Shown here: positions 61,188 to 62,500 of the stretch, one piece after another
How the letters are laid out: the number at the start of each line of letters is the position of its first letter
Numbering within the stretch: the stretch's first letter is position 1
NCBI GenBank assembly: GCA_029860345.1
Contig: JAOUBJ010000017.1
Location: forward strand, 1 to 62,500
DNA length: 62,500 nt
Direction: 5' to 3'
Source of the DNA: Candidatus Zixiibacteriota bacterium
Lineage (GTDB): Bacteria > Zixibacteria > MSB-5A5 > GN15 > FEB-12
Notes under the pieces: generated by a model
What the model was told of the DNA's origin: nothing
What the model saw: the letters and a program-made list of their open reading frames with translations, nothing else
Database searches by the model: none
Program-made: the position numbers and the translations under genes

Positions 61188-61310
61188 CATCCTGAGCGGA
61201 GTCGAAGGACAGGCAAGCCTGTTTCCGTTGTGCCTGTGTGATCTTCAGATCGCGCGGGCAGGCATGGCCCGTTTCACATGTGCCCGAGTCTGAAGACTCA
61301 GGCACCACAA
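61188..61310. repeat. Dispersed repeats in the 60995-61755 gap
   Basis: A degenerate TGAGCGGAGTCGAAGGACA unit near 61192-61211 is related to the 137-208 family. GTGCCCGAGTCTGAAGACTC (from about 61281) continues into AGGCACCAC, a palindrome related to 1801-1881. No gene is supported between 60995 and 61755. Confidence 0.55.
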
Positions 61311-61587
61311 CATCCGGACCGAATTCCCGGCATTCCACACCCGGACAGTGCGTTACAGTGAATTGGGTTCGTTTTGGGTACTTTCGCATTTATCCGGCGT
61401 CCCCCCGGTGCAAATGGGTTCGTTTGCGTGATTTTTTTTCCGAGGTTAACAGAAGTTGTTGTGAATTCGGGTTGCGTTGCAGTATCTGAGCTGATTCAGT
61501 TGCTGTTGGCCAGATGATCATGGAACTTGTCCTTTATAGAGCAGGGTGCAGACGTTTTTTGCGTGGGGTTTTTGGTGTAATTGTGTA

Positions 61588-61726
61588 CCTGAAGAACCCA
61601 CCCGACGCGAAGCGCTCTGGGTGGGGTACCGTGTTTTGCGTGGGGTTGGCATTATTTCTGCGAATCCTGAAGAACCCACCAGTCCATAAGTGGGATGTGG
61701 CGCGAAGTGCTCTTGGTGGGGTACCG
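61588..61726. repeat. Two copies of a CTGAAGAACCCACC...GGTGGGGTACCG unit
   Basis: Copy 1 lies at 61588-61631 and copy 2 at 61666-61726. Each has inverted arms ACCCACC/GGTGGGGT around a different centre, with GCGAAG before the right arm. A GCGTGGGGTT motif also repeats (61561, 61638). Non-coding. Confidence 0.6.
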
Positions 61727-61755
61727 AAGAAAGTGCGGGTGGGAAACGGCGTGAG

Positions 61756-62145
61756 TTACCGGTTTGCAGGTGTGTCTTGACTGAAGATGTTTTTCCAAGC
61801 ACCGTCAACACTCCTCCATATCGACGTAATGTAGGTCAGTTCCTTCGCATTCTCCGAAGTACTCTCATGTTTGACCCACTCAGCGCGATACGATAGTAGC
61901 ACTACTTGATCAGATAGCACCAGGATTCTGGCCTCTGACAGATCGAAACGTGCAACTGTCGGACCGTCTCGCAATTGACCAGTGTGATCAGACTTTCCAG
62001 CGAACCCAGCACCATAAACACCCAAGAAACTATCTTCCAGTAATCGAGTGTCAGCTTCAGCGTCGCCTGCCGCCAAGGCTTTCCAAACTTCGACTTCGAG
62101 TTGTAGGAACTGTTCTACTGTGTACCGATCATGAGGTGTTTCCAT
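61756..62145 (-). CDS. NTF2-like DUF4440-type protein
   Basis: 129 residues with GGAG upstream of the ATG. The cone-fold pattern is visible: FLQLEVEVWKALAAGDAEADTRLLEDSFLGVYGAGF, then VARFDLSEARILVLSDQVVLLSYRAEW and YITSIWRSVDGAWKNIFSQDTP. That last W-R-xxG-W-xxxxxQDTP run is typical of DUF4440. Role unknown. It faces the same way as the edge gene at 62275, with ~130 bases between. Confidence 0.8.
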   Translation of the reverse strand: METPHDRYTVEQFLQLEVEVWKALAAGDAEADTRLLEDSFLGVYGAGFAGKSDHTGQLRDGPTVARFDLSEARILVLSDQVVLLSYRAEWVKHESTSENAKELTYITSIWRSVDGAWKNIFSQDTPANR

Positions 62146-62274
62146 TACAACTCCGCTCTTAGTCTCAGCGTGGTTATCGGACGCAAGGTAGATTGTGCAA
62201 CCAAGTGGGACAAGGGGAAACTGTGGTACCTGTTAGTTCCCACCGCAAGCTGTGGGGCTATCCGGGCTACGTGG

Positions 62275-62500
62275 CTACACAACCGCTGCCTTAGTCACAT
62301 CCCGTTCACAGAATTCAGAAGCCAGTAAGTATGTGAACTGTCCTCCAATCCAACTCAGAAAATCCTGTATAAAGGGGCCGTATGTTCCCGACAGTAGCTT
62401 ATCAAAATCATCGGGGCGATACCGTGTAATCGACCCAAGGTAAAACGCTACGGCATACATCGACGCGAGTTGGGGTAGGACGTGATCATGTTCCTTCACC
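62275..62500 (-). CDS. C-terminal part of a YaaC-like protein, cut by the right edge
   Basis: 74 codons plus the stop are visible; the frame runs off the window, so there is no true start. MYAVAFYLGSITRYRPDDFDKLLSGTYGPFIQDFLSW matches the helix pattern near the C-terminus of YaaC-like proteins (Y-x-L-S-x-x-x-RY-P). Function of that family is unclear. Resemblance read from memory. Confidence 0.5.
   Translation of the reverse strand, partial: VKEHDHVLPQLASMYAVAFYLGSITRYRPDDFDKLLSGTYGPFIQDFLSWIGGQFTYLLASEFCERDVTKAAVV

Overview
The window looks like a chromosomal contig from an uncultured bacterium of the FCB/Zixibacteria type (inference, no database search). The reasons are very large secreted proteins ending in paired dockerin-like repeats (pattern D-I-[AS]-D-L-V-[YF]-L-V-[DE]-Y-M-F-x-G-G-P), an exosortase H / IPTL-CTERM pair, a leucine-degradation carboxylase operon, and many dispersed palindromic intergenic repeats. 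No rRNA and no CRISPR array were seen. The only complete tRNA recognised is tRNA-Leu(CAA).

Layout. 1-4.7 kb: an edge gene, rpiB-ilvE, a GT-C membrane glycosyltransferase, bioY and a small hypothetical. 4.8-23.6 kb: a block of secreted proteins, namely an FG-GAP/dockerin protein, a small Ig-like lipoprotein, a subtilase with dockerin, a thermolysin-like metalloprotease with eight Ig-like repeats and dockerin, and a 1973-residue Cys-rich modular protein with dockerin. 23.7-28.6 kb: two divergent Lnt-like membrane proteins without a catalytic domain, two IPTL-CTERM proteins whose 3' ends are a duplicated cassette, and the convergent exosortase H gene with a membrane partner. 28.9-30.7 kb: a periplasmic cyclophilin lipoprotein and a two-repeat secreted protein.

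30.9-42.7 kb: an apparent integrative island at tRNA-Leu(CAA). Its left edge is a 41-nt copy of the tRNA 5' half, next to a decayed integrase tail. Its right edge is an integrase whose reading frame runs into the intact tRNA. The cargo is two GH130 proteins plus two GT4 glycosyltransferases (probably an oligomannoside make-and-phosphorolyse cycle), four small RRM RNA-binding proteins with a 36-residue membrane peptide among them, a basic RHH-like protein and a CPA1 Na+/H+ antiporter. Downstream of the tRNA is a 93-bp tandem repeat that carries the tRNA 3' end.

43.5-48.0 kb: a four-gene operon for 3-methylcrotonyl-CoA carboxylation and hydration (leucine catabolism), with the biotin carrier as a separate gene. 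48.3-62.5 kb: secreted or envelope hypotheticals, an outer-membrane-type protein coupled to a small CxxCH protein behind a strong promoter with a palindromic operator, acetyltransferases, NTF2-like proteins, a DsrE-like protein, a FemAB/CelD-like protein and an edge fragment resembling YaaC. Dispersed repeats fill most of the longer gaps.
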